This document shows, piece after piece, positions 17,302 through 27,321 of a stretch of DNA of 59,846 nucleotides. How positions within the stretch are numbered: the first letter of the stretch is position 1; each line of letters opens with the position of its first letter. The position numbers and the translations under genes were made by a program. The stretch covers positions 1 to 59,846 of the forward strand of contig CAMLJY010000039.1 in assembly GCA_946480465.1 (NCBI GenBank). The letters run 5' to 3'. Below the pieces are notes generated by a model. That model saw nothing but the letters and a program-made list of their open reading frames with translations. It was not told the origin of the DNA and did no database searches. The stretch is from an uncultured Burkholderiales bacterium (GTDB lineage Bacteria > Pseudomonadota > Gammaproteobacteria > Burkholderiales > Burkholderiaceae).

Positions 17302-18665
17302 TGCAGGAACTCCGTCACCCCGCGCCCCAGCGACAGCAGCACCGCATTGCTCTGCTGCCCGTCGATCAGTGCGTTGACGAGCGAGATGCGCAGGCCGTAG
17401 TGGTCGCCCTCCGCGGCCATCACGTCGAAGAGCGAACGGCGACCCAGCTGCTGCCACTGCTGCAGCGTGGCGTCGCGCAGGCGTTCGCTGTCGCGCAGCA
17501 CGGCGTCCACGCGCTGGGCGCGGTCGAAGCTGGCGGTGGTCTGCTCGTACACCTCGGCAATGCGGGCGCGGCGCGCCTGCAGGGCTTCGTCGCGCTGCAG
17601 CGCGGCGGCCTGGGCGCGCTTCTTGGCGGCGGCGGTCGCGGCCACGTTGCCGGCGTCCAGCAGCGGGATGCTGATCGCCAGGCCCAGGCTCAGGCCCTTG
17701 TGGTGGTTGGTGCCGACCGTGCCGCCGAAGGCCGAATTGGCATTGGCGCCGCCGGTCCAGCTGATGCGCGGCTGCTGGCTGGCCTCCACCGAGCGGGCCA
17801 GTTGCTGCGCGGCCTCGGCGCTGGCGTCCAGCTGTGCGATCTCGGCCGAGCGCTGCGCCTCGTGCTGCAGCGAAGCCATGTCCGGCACGGCCCTCAGCAG
17901 GGACGACCAGTCCTCGGCCGCGGGCAGCGGCTCGCCGACCAGGCGCTTGAGCTTGACCTCGACCTGGCGCAGCTGCGATTCGGTGGACACCCGCGACAGC
18001 TCGGCCTGCTGCAGGCTCTTGCGCACCTGCACCAGCTCGGACAGGCGGCCGCGGTCGGCGGCGACGATCTGCTCCAGCGACTGCGCCAGGCAATGCATCT
18101 TGCGCACGTACTGGCCATAGACCAGCACCTGCTGCTGGAAGCGGCTGCGCTCCAGCGCCAGCGAGACGGTGGACAGCGCCAGCAGCTCGCGGTTGTTCAG
18201 GTCGCCATAACGCGCGGCGTCGGCCAGGCGCTGGCGCCAGCCGATCAGCCGATCGGTGCGGCCGCCGTCCCACAGCAGCTGGCTCATGCTGACGCTGACG
18301 CCGGCCTGCAGCGCGCTGCTGTCGGTGTGGCCCGCGCTGCGCGCCACGCTGGGGCCGAAGCTGGTGCTCAATGCCGCCTGCGGTGCCTTGGCGGCGCGCG
18401 CTTCATCGGTGTCGTCGAGCGCGGCGTCCGCCAGCAGGCGGGTGGCATTGGCCTGCGGGCTCTGGTCGATGGCGCGGCGCACCAGGGTGCGCAGGCCGGT
18501 GCGGGCCTGCTCGGCCGGCACGGCGGGCAGCATCGCGGGTGCATCGTCGCCGCAGCGCTGCTGGGCCTGGGCCGCCAGCGGCGACAGCAGCACGCCCAGC
18601 AGCACCAGCAGCAGCACGGCGGCGGCGCGGTGGGGCGGGCGGCGGTGAGGCGACGGGCGGGACAT
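17298..18665 (-). CDS. TolC-family outer membrane channel protein
   Basis: Outer-membrane factor of the TolC type, which provides the exit duct for type I secretion or efflux. The 455-aa product has a signal peptide (LLLVLLGVLLSPLAAQAQQ), two repeated coiled-coil/strand halves, and the OEP-type signatures LQAGVSVSMSQLLWDGGRTD and LSLGLAISIPLLDAGN. It heads the operon leading into the pse genes. The type I secretion ABC protein and adaptor are about 10 kb away at 28.9-32.4 kb, so a partnership is possible but unproven; an exopolysaccharide or glycan role is the alternative. Confidence 0.88.
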   Translation of the reverse strand: MSRPSPHRRPPHRAAAVLLLVLLGVLLSPLAAQAQQRCGDDAPAMLPAVPAEQARTGLRTLVRRAIDQSPQANATRLLADAALDDTDEARAAKAPQAALSTSFGPSVARSAGHTDSSALQAGVSVSMSQLLWDGGRTDRLIGWRQRLADAARYGDLNNRELLALSTVSLALERSRFQQQVLVYGQYVRKMHCLAQSLEQIVAADRGRLSELVQVRKSLQQAELSRVSTESQLRQVEVKLKRLVGEPLPAAEDWSSLLRAVPDMASLQHEAQRSAEIAQLDASAEAAQQLARSVEASQQPRISWTGGANANSAFGGTVGTNHHKGLSLGLAISIPLLDAGNVAATAAAKKRAQAAALQRDEALQARRARIAEVYEQTTASFDRAQRVDAVLRDSERLRDATLQQWQQLGRRSLFDVMAAEGDHYGLRISLVNALIDGQQSNAVLLSLGRGVTEFLQ

Positions 18666-19090
18666 CGGGGCAGGCAGCGGGTCAACGCATCAGGTGTTCG
18701 ACACCTGGAAGTAGACCCGCGGGACCCCTGCGCCAATCGGCTGAAAAGGTGGCGCTTTTCGGCCTCAATCCCGGCGGGAATGTGCCGACAAGGCGGGGCG
18801 GCGACGCCGAACCGGGGCACCGGGCAGCTGGGGCGTGCGCCGTCCCGCGGATGCCGCGGCAAGCCGCGATGGCGGCGCCGAACGGGCTGGCGCCTCCGTC
18901 ATGGAGTCAGGCCGGAGGGCCGGGACGGACACGCCCGAGCGCCCCTCGCGGCGGCGGCGCGGGAGAGCCGGTGGTTCGGCCGCGGCCTTCGCACGGCAGG
19001 CGGCCGCAAACGCCGGCCCGCGCATGGCCGCAGCCAGTGACAGCCAGGCGCGGCACCCAGCCCGGAGCTTTGAGTGCAGTGTTCGGCACC
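18666..19090. other. Intergenic stretch upstream of the tolC-pse operon
   Basis: About 425 nt lie before the hairpin at 19091. No coding frame is convincing. On the reverse strand a GCCGATTG (plus 18734-18741) with an A-rich block about 14 nt upstream is a weak sigma28-like promoter for the tolC-pse operon, some 70 nt before the start codon. It has two mismatches in the -10 element and a poor -35 compared with the clear sigma28 promoters elsewhere, so I do not list it as a promoter. Confidence 0.4.
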
Positions 19091-19142
19091 AGGAGCCTGC
19101 GCGGCAGAGATCGGGGCCCGATCTCTGCCGCGCAGGGCTCCT
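19091..19142. terminator. Strong hairpin at the end of the methyltransferase gene
   Basis: The arms 19091-19115 and 19118-19142 pair over about 25 bp with one bulged base (AGGAGCCTGCGCGGCAGAG opposite its complement), centred on GGGGCCC. The right arm covers the last two bases of the reverse-strand methyltransferase stop codon. No T-run follows in either direction, so it is not a canonical intrinsic terminator. It could stop transcription with Rho, protect the 3' end of the mRNA, or be a mobile palindromic element. Confidence 0.7.
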
Positions 19143-19815
19143 AGGCCGGCACCACCTTGAACAGGTACTGGAACGCGTTGGCATCCACCGCGGCCTGCTC
19201 GGGGTCCGCCCCGCCGGCGACGGCGATGGCCCGGATGCCCTCCATCAGTGCCGGCGGTGCGGCGGTGGGCAACTGGCGGCTGAAGGCGGTCTCGATCCTC
19301 CAGCCGGCCTGCAGGAACATCTCGATCATCGTGACGCGGGTGAACCAGCGCACGTGGGTGCGGTCCATCAGGCCCGAATCCTCGTAGCGGAAGAGGCCCG
19401 TGGCCAGGCGCATCTGCACGCTCCAGTGCTGGGCATTGGGGATGCAGGCCAGCAGGCAGCCATCGGCATCGATGCCCTGGCGGATCGTGCGCACGATGCG
19501 CCACGGGTCGCGCAGGTGCTCCAGGCAGTCGCCGAAGATCCAGCAGTCGCTGGGGAACAGCTTGTCGAAGGCGGCGGGGGTGAAGCTCTCGATGTCACCG
19601 GCCAGCGCCTGGCTGCAGGCGGATGCGGCGACGGCGGCGTAGTCGGGGTCGATGTCGATGCCGACATAGTCGGCTGCCGGGTTCTTTGCGCGGTAGGCGC
19701 GGGCCATCGCCCCGTGCATGCAGCCCACCTCGACCACGCGGCGCGCGGCCGGCGGGATCAGGCCCAGCAGGTCCTGGTTGACGATGCTGTGGGCGGGGGT
19801 CTGTTTCATCAGCAT
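19141..19815 (-). CDS. SAM-dependent class I methyltransferase
   Basis: A 224-aa soluble methyltransferase of unknown substrate. The SAM-binding motif I is VVEVGCMHGAMARAY with the acidic motif YVGIDIDPDYA following, and motif II-like DCWIFGDCLEHLRDPW. The central part resembles small-molecule or glycan methyltransferases. ATG 19815 (or 19809) is preferred over upstream in-frame starts because GGAG lies about 11 nt before it and the upstream residues do not look like protein. It stands alone between the pse operon and an Lrp-type regulator; a glycan-modifying role is possible. Confidence 0.8.
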   Translation of the reverse strand: MLMKQTPAHSIVNQDLLGLIPPAARRVVEVGCMHGAMARAYRAKNPAADYVGIDIDPDYAAVAASACSQALAGDIESFTPAAFDKLFPSDCWIFGDCLEHLRDPWRIVRTIRQGIDADGCLLACIPNAQHWSVQMRLATGLFRYEDSGLMDRTHVRWFTRVTMIEMFLQAGWRIETAFSRQLPTAAPPALMEGIRAIAVAGGADPEQAAVDANAFQYLFKVVPA

Positions 19816-19969
19816 GGGGCTCGGCTCCGGGCAGGCACGCGGCATCGCATGGGCCGCAGCGCAGGGCGAGTAGACCGCGCCCTCCCCGGCCGCGATCGCC
19901 GGAAAGCGCCCCCGAAAGCGGTCCACTTCTCGCCGTGCGGCGGGCCGGCCCGTCGCTCCGGCCCCCGGA

Positions 19970-20458
19970 TCACGCGGGAACGGGAATGCGCGCGGTGTTC
20001 TTGATCTCGTCGATGACGGCGTAGGTGCGCACCTCGCGCACGCCGGGCAGGCTCCAGACCACGGACGAGACGAAGTCCTTGTAGGCCAGCATGTCGGCCA
20101 CGCGGGTCTTCAGCAGGTAATCGAAGCGGCCGTCGACCTCGTGGCACTCGATGACCTCCTGCCGCACCTGCACCGCGGCGCGCAGGGCCCGGCCCACGCC
20201 CGGGCCGGGCTCGCTGACGCTGATCTCGGCGAACACCACCATGCCGGAACTGAGCTTCTCGGCGTTCAGCACCGCCTCGTAGCCGAGGATGAAACCCTCC
20301 CGCTTCAGCCGTGCCACCCGCTCGTGCGTCGAAGCCTGCGACAAGCCCACCGCCTCGGCCAGCTTGACGATCGTCATGCGGCCGTCGGCCTGCAACAGGC
20401 GCAGCAACTGGGCATCGATCGAGTCCATCAGGTCGTGGGCAGCGGTGACGGTGTTCAT
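19970..20458 (-). CDS. Lrp/AsnC-family transcriptional regulator
   Basis: A 162-aa Lrp/AsnC protein, the family that senses amino acids as octamers. The N-terminal winged helix spans about residues 10-60 (DAQLLRLLQADGRMTIVKLA and LSQASTHERVARLKREGFIL), and the C-terminal RAM ligand domain follows (VIECHEVDGRFDYLLKTRVA). ATG 20458 fits the family start; the longer frame would add residues without family support. Its target is not evident: the neighbours are a methyltransferase and, divergently, dctB. Confidence 0.92.
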   Translation of the reverse strand: MNTVTAAHDLMDSIDAQLLRLLQADGRMTIVKLAEAVGLSQASTHERVARLKREGFILGYEAVLNAEKLSSGMVVFAEISVSEPGPGVGRALRAAVQVRQEVIECHEVDGRFDYLLKTRVADMLAYKDFVSSVVWSLPGVREVRTYAVIDEIKNTARIPVPA

Positions 20459-20744
20459 GCGTTGGGGCTCCGGTGATGGTTTCACTTCTGGGTGCGCCGG
20501 CCTGGGTGCCGCCCGGCGCAGATGACGGATCCATTGCAGCCGCCGTGCCAACTTGGCCGCCGGCGCCTCGGCATTCGGGTAAGCCCGGAGGCGTCACAGG
20601 CAGAAACACGGGGGTTCAGGCAGGCCTTGCAGGGGGTCGGAGGGGGAGTCGTCCGCGCTTCGATACATCGCCCGCTTTCGGCGTGTGCAGGGTTCTACAC
20701 ACCCGGTTGAACGGGCCTGCACGGGCATTTGACCGGCGCCGCGG

Positions 20745-22629
20745 ATGGCCCCAACATGCGCCGCTTTCGCCCCAGAAACCGACGTGGACCCGCCCCGTTC
20801 CAGCATCTCCCGCCACGCCGGCCCGCTCTCGGTGCTGCTGGCCGTCGGGCTGCTGGTCGCGGGCATCGCGTCGCTGGCCTGGACCTGGGGCGAGCGGCGC
20901 GAGATGGCGCAGCTGGACGACGCCGTCGCGCACCAGCTGGACCTGTATGCCGCGGCGCTGGACATCGAGCTGGGCAAGCAGGGCGACCTGCCGGGCCTGT
21001 TCGATGCCGACGCGGAGGTCGAGGCCCTGTTGCGCACGCCCGACCGCCCGGCGGTGCGCAACGCGGTCAACCGCCGGCTGACCCGGTTCGCCAGCCGCTC
21101 GGGCGCGATGTGGGCCCGCGTGGTCGACGAGCGCGGCCGCGTGCTCGCCACCAGCGACTGGTTCCGCACGCCGCAGCGCATGGACCACATCGCCGCGGCC
21201 GAGCCCTGCGTGGCCGAGGCGCTGTCCGGCCAGGACGCCAGCCGCTTCGCCAACGACCCCGCCACCGGCGCGCCCGAGGTCTGCCTGGCCCGCCCGCTGG
21301 TGCGCGACGGCCGCGCGCTGGGCGCGGTGATCGTGCGGGTCAGCCTGGAGCCGATCGAGGCCACCTGGATCAATGCCGCCTTCCGCCCCGACAGCGAGAA
21401 GCCGATGGTGGTGGATGCGAAGGGGCTGGTCGTGATGTCCGCCGTGCCCGGCTGGAAGCTGCGGCCGCTGGACACGCTGACCGTGCCCTACCGCAGCTTC
21501 GAAGGCGGCGTGCAGCTGGTGCGCATGCATCCATCCGCCGCCAAGACCCCGGGCCTGCACGTGCTGCACGAGCGGCCGCTGGCCCGCTTCGGCTGGCGGC
21601 TGCTGATCGTCTCCAGCGCCAGCAGCGTGCAGCGCAGCGCCCGCGCCGCGGCCTGGGCGGCCGGTGCCGCGGCCGCCTGCGCCGCGCTGCTGGCGCTGCT
21701 GCTGCTGCAGCGGCGCCGCGTCGTCGCGCACAAGCTGGCCACCCGCGCGGCCTTGCAGCGCGCGCATGACGAGCTGGAGCTGAAGGTGCAGCAGCGCACC
21801 GCCGAGCTGGAAGCCTCCAACCGCGAGCTGCGCCACAAGATCCTGGAGCTGCAGCATGCCGAGCAGGTGCTGCGCGAGGCGCAGGAAGAGCTGGTGCAGT
21901 CCGGCAAGCTGGCGCTGCTGGGGCAGCTGTCGGCCGGCATCTCGCACGAGCTGGGGCAGCCGCTGACGGCCTTGCGCGCGCTGTCGGTCAACGGCCTGCT
22001 GCTGCTGGACCGCGGCCGCGCCGATGCCGCCCGCGAAAACCTGTCGCGCATCGGCGGCCTGGTCGAGCGCATGGGGCGCATCACCTCGCAGCTCAAGGCC
22101 TTCACCCGCAAGTCCCCGTCGCGCACCGCGCCGCTGAAGCTGGCCGAGGCGGTGGCCAACGCCCAGCAGGTGCTGGCCGAGCGGCTGGCCACCGAAGGCA
22201 TCGAGGTGCGCAACCAGGTGCCGCCGCAGCTGCATGCGCTGTGCGACGGCTACCGGCTGGAGCAGGTGCTGGTGAACCTGATGGCCAATGCCGCCGACGC
22301 GATGCGCAACAGCAGCGAGAAGCGACTCACCATCGAGGCTGAAGCCGCCGCCGGGCGCGTGCTGGTGCGCGTGATCGACAGCGGCCCGGGCATCCCGCGC
22401 GCCGTGGCCGAACACCTGTTCGAGCCCTTCTTCACGACCAAGCCGCCGGGCGAAGGGCTGGGGCTCGGACTCGTGATCTCATCGCACATCGTGCAGGAGT
22501 TCGGCGGCGTGCTGCGCTCGCTGGACGTGGCGGCCGGCGCGGTGTTCGAGTTCGACGTCGCGCTGGTGGACGAGCCGGCGCCGCCGGTCCCCGGCGCCGC
22601 CGACGTTTCCAAGGCATCCGAGGAGAGGC

Positions 22630-22637
<8 letters not shown>
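20745..22637 (+). CDS. dctB: DctB-type sensor histidine kinase
   Basis: Membrane sensor kinase resembling DctB, which detects C4-dicarboxylates through a periplasmic double-PAS domain. The 630-aa product has a membrane helix near residues 28-46, a periplasmic domain with VSLEPIEATWINAAF, a second helix near 298-323, a coiled coil, then the H-box SAGISHELGQPLTALRALS with His401, and a full ATPase domain (NLMANAADAM, DSGPGIP, GLGLGLVISSHIVQEFGG). It overlaps dctD by 8 nt. No C4-dicarboxylate transporter is in the window, so the signal could differ. Confidence 0.9.
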
Positions 22638-24003
<1,366 letters not shown>

Positions 24004-24011
24004 GCCCGCCT

Positions 24012-24308
24012 CTACCCGCGAGTGCTCCAGTAGCCCGGTTTACGGCGAAACGGAGCGATCGCCAGAACCTGCATCACGTCCTCATCTTTCCGATGCCGAT
24101 AGACCACCGCATGCGGGAAGTCCTTCGGAAAGACGCGCCTCGTTCCATGCTTATGCGGACTACCGATGCCGGGCATTGAAGCAGCCAATGCGATGGCGGC
24201 TTCGACCTCCTGGACGGAGCGATCGCCCAAGCCCTCGCCTCGCGCTTCATAGAACAGCGCCTGCTGCTCAAGTTCAGCAAGCGCGTCGGCATCAAATTCG
24301 ATCCGCAT
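24012..24308 (-). CDS. ParE/RelE-superfamily toxin
   Basis: A 98-aa member of the RelE/ParE toxin fold: start IEFDADALAELEQQALFYEA, middle VQEVEAAIALAASMPGIGS, and the end RRVFPKDFPHAVVYRHRKDE with LAIAPFRRKPGYW. This pattern matches the ParE-like partners of short TIGR02574-type antitoxins. ATG 24308 overlaps the antitoxin stop (ATGA). Its molecular target (gyrase or mRNA) cannot be read from sequence. Confidence 0.88.
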   Translation of the reverse strand: MRIEFDADALAELEQQALFYEARGEGLGDRSVQEVEAAIALAASMPGIGSPHKHGTRRVFPKDFPHAVVYRHRKDEDVMQVLAIAPFRRKPGYWSTRG

Positions 24309-24538
24309 CAGCGGCGCAAAGCACGACGCACGGCGGCGAAAGTCTCCTCGGCAGGAATCAGGCGGGATTCACCCCGATCGATCGCGTCAATGCGACGGCG
24401 CAGCTCCACATCCCACGCCGCCTCCACGTCCGCGTCATGCGGATCCAGGCTCGCCAGCAGTTCCTCGGCGAGGCGTGCCCGGTCCTCGGGCGGCAAGGCC
24501 TTTGCGCGCTTCGAGAGTTCGTCGACGAGATCAACCAT
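24308..24538 (-). CDS. Addiction-module antitoxin
   Basis: A 76-aa protein of the small antitoxin type with LPPEDRARLAEELLASLDPH and DVEAAWDVELRRRIDAIDRG, features of the TIGR02574-like antitoxins paired with ParE-type toxins. ATG 24538 is chosen because GGAG lies 7 nt upstream; a TTG 12 nt earlier is possible. Antitoxin first, toxin second with overlapping codons is the usual arrangement. Confidence 0.88.
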   Translation of the reverse strand: MVDLVDELSKRAKALPPEDRARLAEELLASLDPHDADVEAAWDVELRRRIDAIDRGESRLIPAEETFAAVRRALRR

Positions 24539-24594
24539 GCTTAACTCCAATCAACATGACAAGGGCGTTCCGACCTATAGATGTCATCGCGGCA

Positions 24595-24907
24595 CTACGC
24601 CTTCACGAACCTAACGATCTTGCTTAATCGAAAAATGTGCGGAGGAATATCTACGCCACCGCCATCCGAAATCTCCGGATTGAAGCGCGCCCCGAGAACC
24701 TCATCAATGACAAGTGGGACAAACGTTTCATGCTCAATTTCGACCAGAGACCCGAGGTGAGTTCGCAACGCCAGTCGGGCGATACCCAAGCCGTGCAAGC
24801 ATCGGCACGATGATTACTTCACGTACGGAATCCTCTTTGAAGTTCGGATCTTCGAAGAGTCCGGGATCGAAGCGATCAAACATCTTTGCTGTGCCCAAGA
24901 ATGCCAT
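24595..24907 (-). pseudogene. Broken gene in two frames, possible restriction-type N-terminal remnant
   Basis: Two reverse-strand fragments in different frames follow one another. The first (24734-24907) reads MAFLGTAKMFDRFDPGLFED and then EDSVREVIIVPMLARLGYRP, a pattern I associate with N-terminal domains of type I restriction HsdR-like proteins. It stops soon after. The second (24595-24798) continues in another frame with VEIEHETFVPLVIDEVLGAR. The base composition is visibly less GC-rich than the neighbours. A frameshifted or partly deleted horizontally acquired gene beside the toxin-antitoxin pair is the simplest reading. The HsdR link is from memory of the motif only. Confidence 0.55.
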
Positions 24908-24925
24908 CGCTGTGGCCGCAAGCTT

Positions 24926-25894
24926 TCAGCGATACACCGCCGGATCCGCCGAATCCGTCGGGTGCTCGACCACCTTTCGCATCGCCGGATGCATCGGCAA
25001 CTGCAGGTTCAAGCCGCGCGGCGGGATGGGCGACTGGAACCAGCGCTGGTAGAGGCGGAAGATCTCGCCGGTGCGGAACAGCGTGGTGATGGCCTCGTCG
25101 GCGACGCGCTTGAACTCGGGGTCGTCGCGGCTGAGCATGACGCCATACGGCTCGACGGACAGCGCTTCCTCCGACAGGACGAAGTCCTCGGGCCGGCGCG
25201 CCGCCGCCACCGTCGCGCGCAGCAGCACGTCATCCATCGCGTAGGCCGCGGCACGGCCGGTCTCGACCATGCGGAAGGCCTCGGGGTCGTCGCGCGCGGC
25301 CAGGATCTGCATCTCCAGGCCGCGGCTGGTGCTCAGGTCCTGCAGGTGGTGCAGGCTGGTGGTGCCGACGGTGGACGCGACGGCCTTCTGCCGCAGGTCG
25401 TCCAGCCGCATGATCGGCGCCGCGCGCCGCGACACGAGGCGGCTGGCGGCCACGTAGGTGGTGATCGTGAAGGCCACCTTGCGCTGGCGTTCGGCAGTGT
25501 TGGTGGTGACGCCGCACTCGAGGTCGACGCTGCCGTTGGCCACCAGCGACACCCGCGTGGCCGAGCTGACGGGCACGTAGCGCAGTTCCAGTTCGCGCAG
25601 GCCCAGCCGCTTCTTCACGGCCTGCACGATGTGCTGGCAGATGTCCACCGAGTAGCCGATCGGCCGCTGCGCCTCGTCCAGGTACGAGAACGGCACCGAG
25701 GCATCGCGGTAGCCGAGCGAGATGACGCCGGCCTCGCGGATCTTGCGCAGCGTGGGCGACTCGGCAATGGTGGTGGGCGCGGCGCCCGCCCCGAGCGCCG
25801 TGCCGGCCAAGGCGCCCGCCAGCAGCGTGCGCCGCTGCAAGGCTGGCGCTTGCAGGAGTGGAAGCAAGGCGGGAGGACGGGGCCGGACAGGCAT
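24926..25894 (-). CDS. Periplasmic amino-acid-type ABC solute-binding protein
   Basis: A 322-aa family 3 solute-binding protein, similar in style to glutamate/aspartate-binding GltI. The N terminus has a basic twin-arginine-like start (QRRTLLAGALAGTALGAGAA), then IREAGVISLGYRDASVPFSY, YSVDICQHIVQAVKKRLGL and VDLECGVTTNTAERQRKVAF, all typical. Length is normal. No permease or ATPase gene accompanies it, so it may serve a transporter encoded elsewhere or act in sensing. Confidence 0.88.
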   Translation of the reverse strand: MPVRPRPPALLPLLQAPALQRRTLLAGALAGTALGAGAAPTTIAESPTLRKIREAGVISLGYRDASVPFSYLDEAQRPIGYSVDICQHIVQAVKKRLGLRELELRYVPVSSATRVSLVANGSVDLECGVTTNTAERQRKVAFTITTYVAASRLVSRRAAPIMRLDDLRQKAVASTVGTTSLHHLQDLSTSRGLEMQILAARDDPEAFRMVETGRAAAYAMDDVLLRATVAAARRPEDFVLSEEALSVEPYGVMLSRDDPEFKRVADEAITTLFRTGEIFRLYQRWFQSPIPPRGLNLQLPMHPAMRKVVEHPTDSADPAVYR

Positions 25895-25952
25895 CCGCGC
25901 ATTGTGCGGGATGCGCCCTCGCCTCGCCCCCGCCCCGTCAGCCGGCGCCAGG

Positions 25953-26450
25953 CTACTCCGCGACGTACTTGTTGCCGTTGGCCTTGAAGCGGGCGACGGC
26001 CTTCTTCAGGTCGGTGTATTCCTCGCAGGGCATGAAGCAGGCCTTGTCCAGGCGCGCCAGGCGTTCCTCGGCCTTGGCCAGGTCGCCTTTCATCAGGTAC
26101 AGCTCGCCGGAGTACTCCAGCGCGCCGCGGTGCTTGGCATCGATGCGCAGCGCTTCGTCGTAGTAGCGCTCGGCAGCGGCGTAGTCGGGCTGCTTGGCCT
26201 TGCGCCAGCTGTAGCCCATCAGGTTGTTCCAGTCGGCGCTGCCGGTGTCGTTGACCTTCTTCAGCGCCTCGATCGCGGCCATCCAGCGCCCGGCCTGGAT
26301 CTCGGCACGGGCCGCGGCGAGCTTGTCGTTCGCGGGCGACGGCTCGGGCGCCGTATCCGCGGCAAAGGCATGGGAACTCATGACCAGGGCCGTGGCGGCG
26401 ATCAGGCGCGAGCACAGCCGGGGAAGCAGTTGGGAGAGGGCCAGGTTCAT
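25953..26450 (-). CDS. Exported tetratricopeptide-repeat protein
   Basis: A 165-aa protein with a signal peptide (LIAATALVMSSHAFA) and about three TPR-like helices pairs: AARAEIQAGRWMAAIEALKK, WNNLMGYSWRKAKQPDYAAA and ALEYSGELYLMKGDLAKAEE. Two cysteines near the C terminus (ACFMPCEEYTDL) may form a disulfide. The longer frame adds residues without support; ATG 26450 gives a clean signal peptide. It follows the anti-sigma gene by about 105 nt and may belong to that regulon. Function unknown. Confidence 0.8.
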   Translation of the reverse strand: MNLALSQLLPRLCSRLIAATALVMSSHAFAADTAPEPSPANDKLAAARAEIQAGRWMAAIEALKKVNDTGSADWNNLMGYSWRKAKQPDYAAAERYYDEALRIDAKHRGALEYSGELYLMKGDLAKAEERLARLDKACFMPCEEYTDLKKAVARFKANGNKYVAE

Positions 26451-26555
26451 CGTTGCATCCTTGTCAGGTGATGGCCGCCGGGGATGGCGTCCTGGGCGCA
26501 CTTACGGGGGCGGGCAGCGCGGTGGACGCAACCCGGCGCGTGAACTGTGTCACGT

Positions 26556-27308
26556 TCACCAGAGCTTGACGCAGGGTCCTGACAGCACGAACGCGCTGGC
26601 CGGCGCGTCGCCTGGCGCGGCCGGCGCGGGCTCGAAGCTGACGGCCAGGCGCGGCACGCTGAAGAAGAGCTTCTCCGACGTATCCGACAAGGGCAGCACC
26701 ACCGACTTGCCCTGCGCCACGCCGGCCGGCACCACGGCCACGGGAAACGGCGCGCCGTCCTTCGGCAAGGCCCACAGCTGGGCCACGCGCCCGGCCGGCA
26801 CGCTGATCGGCTGCAGCATCTTCACGCTCAACTGCCGGCCCTGGCGGCGCGAGCTGGCCAGCACCGCGGGCGGCCCACCCGGCGTGGCACTGAGCAGGCC
26901 GACGTAGCTGGCCGGCAGGTCTTCGCGGTAGGCCTCCAGCCCGGCCCATTCAGGCTGCTGGCGCACGACCACCACCGCCACCAACAGGCCGGCCAGCACG
27001 CCGCCCAGCACCTGCCGGCCAGGCAGCCAGGCCTTCCACCACGGCGCCTTGGGCTCGGCCGCGGCAGCGTTCGGCGCGGCCGGGAAGAGGCGCTGCTCCA
27101 GGCCGCGCCACACCGCCGGACTGGGCTGGCGCGCGGGCACCGACTGCGCCAGGTGCGCCAGGCGGCCGGACCACTGCATCACGGCGCCGCGCGCGGCGGC
27201 ATGGTCGCGCAGCACGCGTTCGAAGCGGCGGCGGGCGCCGCCGCTCATCGTGCCCAGTGCGTAGTCGCGGGCCAGGGCCTCGAGGCGTTCGGGGAGCAGG
27301 TAGTTCAT
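26556..27308 (-). CDS. Anti-sigma factor, RskA type
   Basis: A 250-aa membrane anti-sigma factor. The cytoplasmic N terminus has LARDYALGTMSGGARRRFER, the RskA-type zinc-less anti-sigma start; one membrane helix follows (LGGVLAGLLVAVVVV, residues about 101-115), then a periplasmic RskA domain with GRVAQLWALPKDGAPFPVAV and FSVPRLAVSFEPA. It is 13 nt downstream of the ECF sigma gene, the standard pair. Family members respond to redox or envelope cues; the cue here is unknown. Confidence 0.9.
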   Translation of the reverse strand: MNYLLPERLEALARDYALGTMSGGARRRFERVLRDHAAARGAVMQWSGRLAHLAQSVPARQPSPAVWRGLEQRLFPAAPNAAAAEPKAPWWKAWLPGRQVLGGVLAGLLVAVVVVRQQPEWAGLEAYREDLPASYVGLLSATPGGPPAVLASSRRQGRQLSVKMLQPISVPAGRVAQLWALPKDGAPFPVAVVPAGVAQGKSVVLPLSDTSEKLFFSVPRLAVSFEPAPAAPGDAPASAFVLSGPCVKLW

Positions 27309-27321
27309 CGCCCGTGGCCCC

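Noticed and set aside
18734..18761. sigma28-like GCCGATTG upstream of the tolC-pse operon
   Set aside because: Two mismatches in the -10 and no CTCAAG-type -35; much weaker than the six accepted sites.
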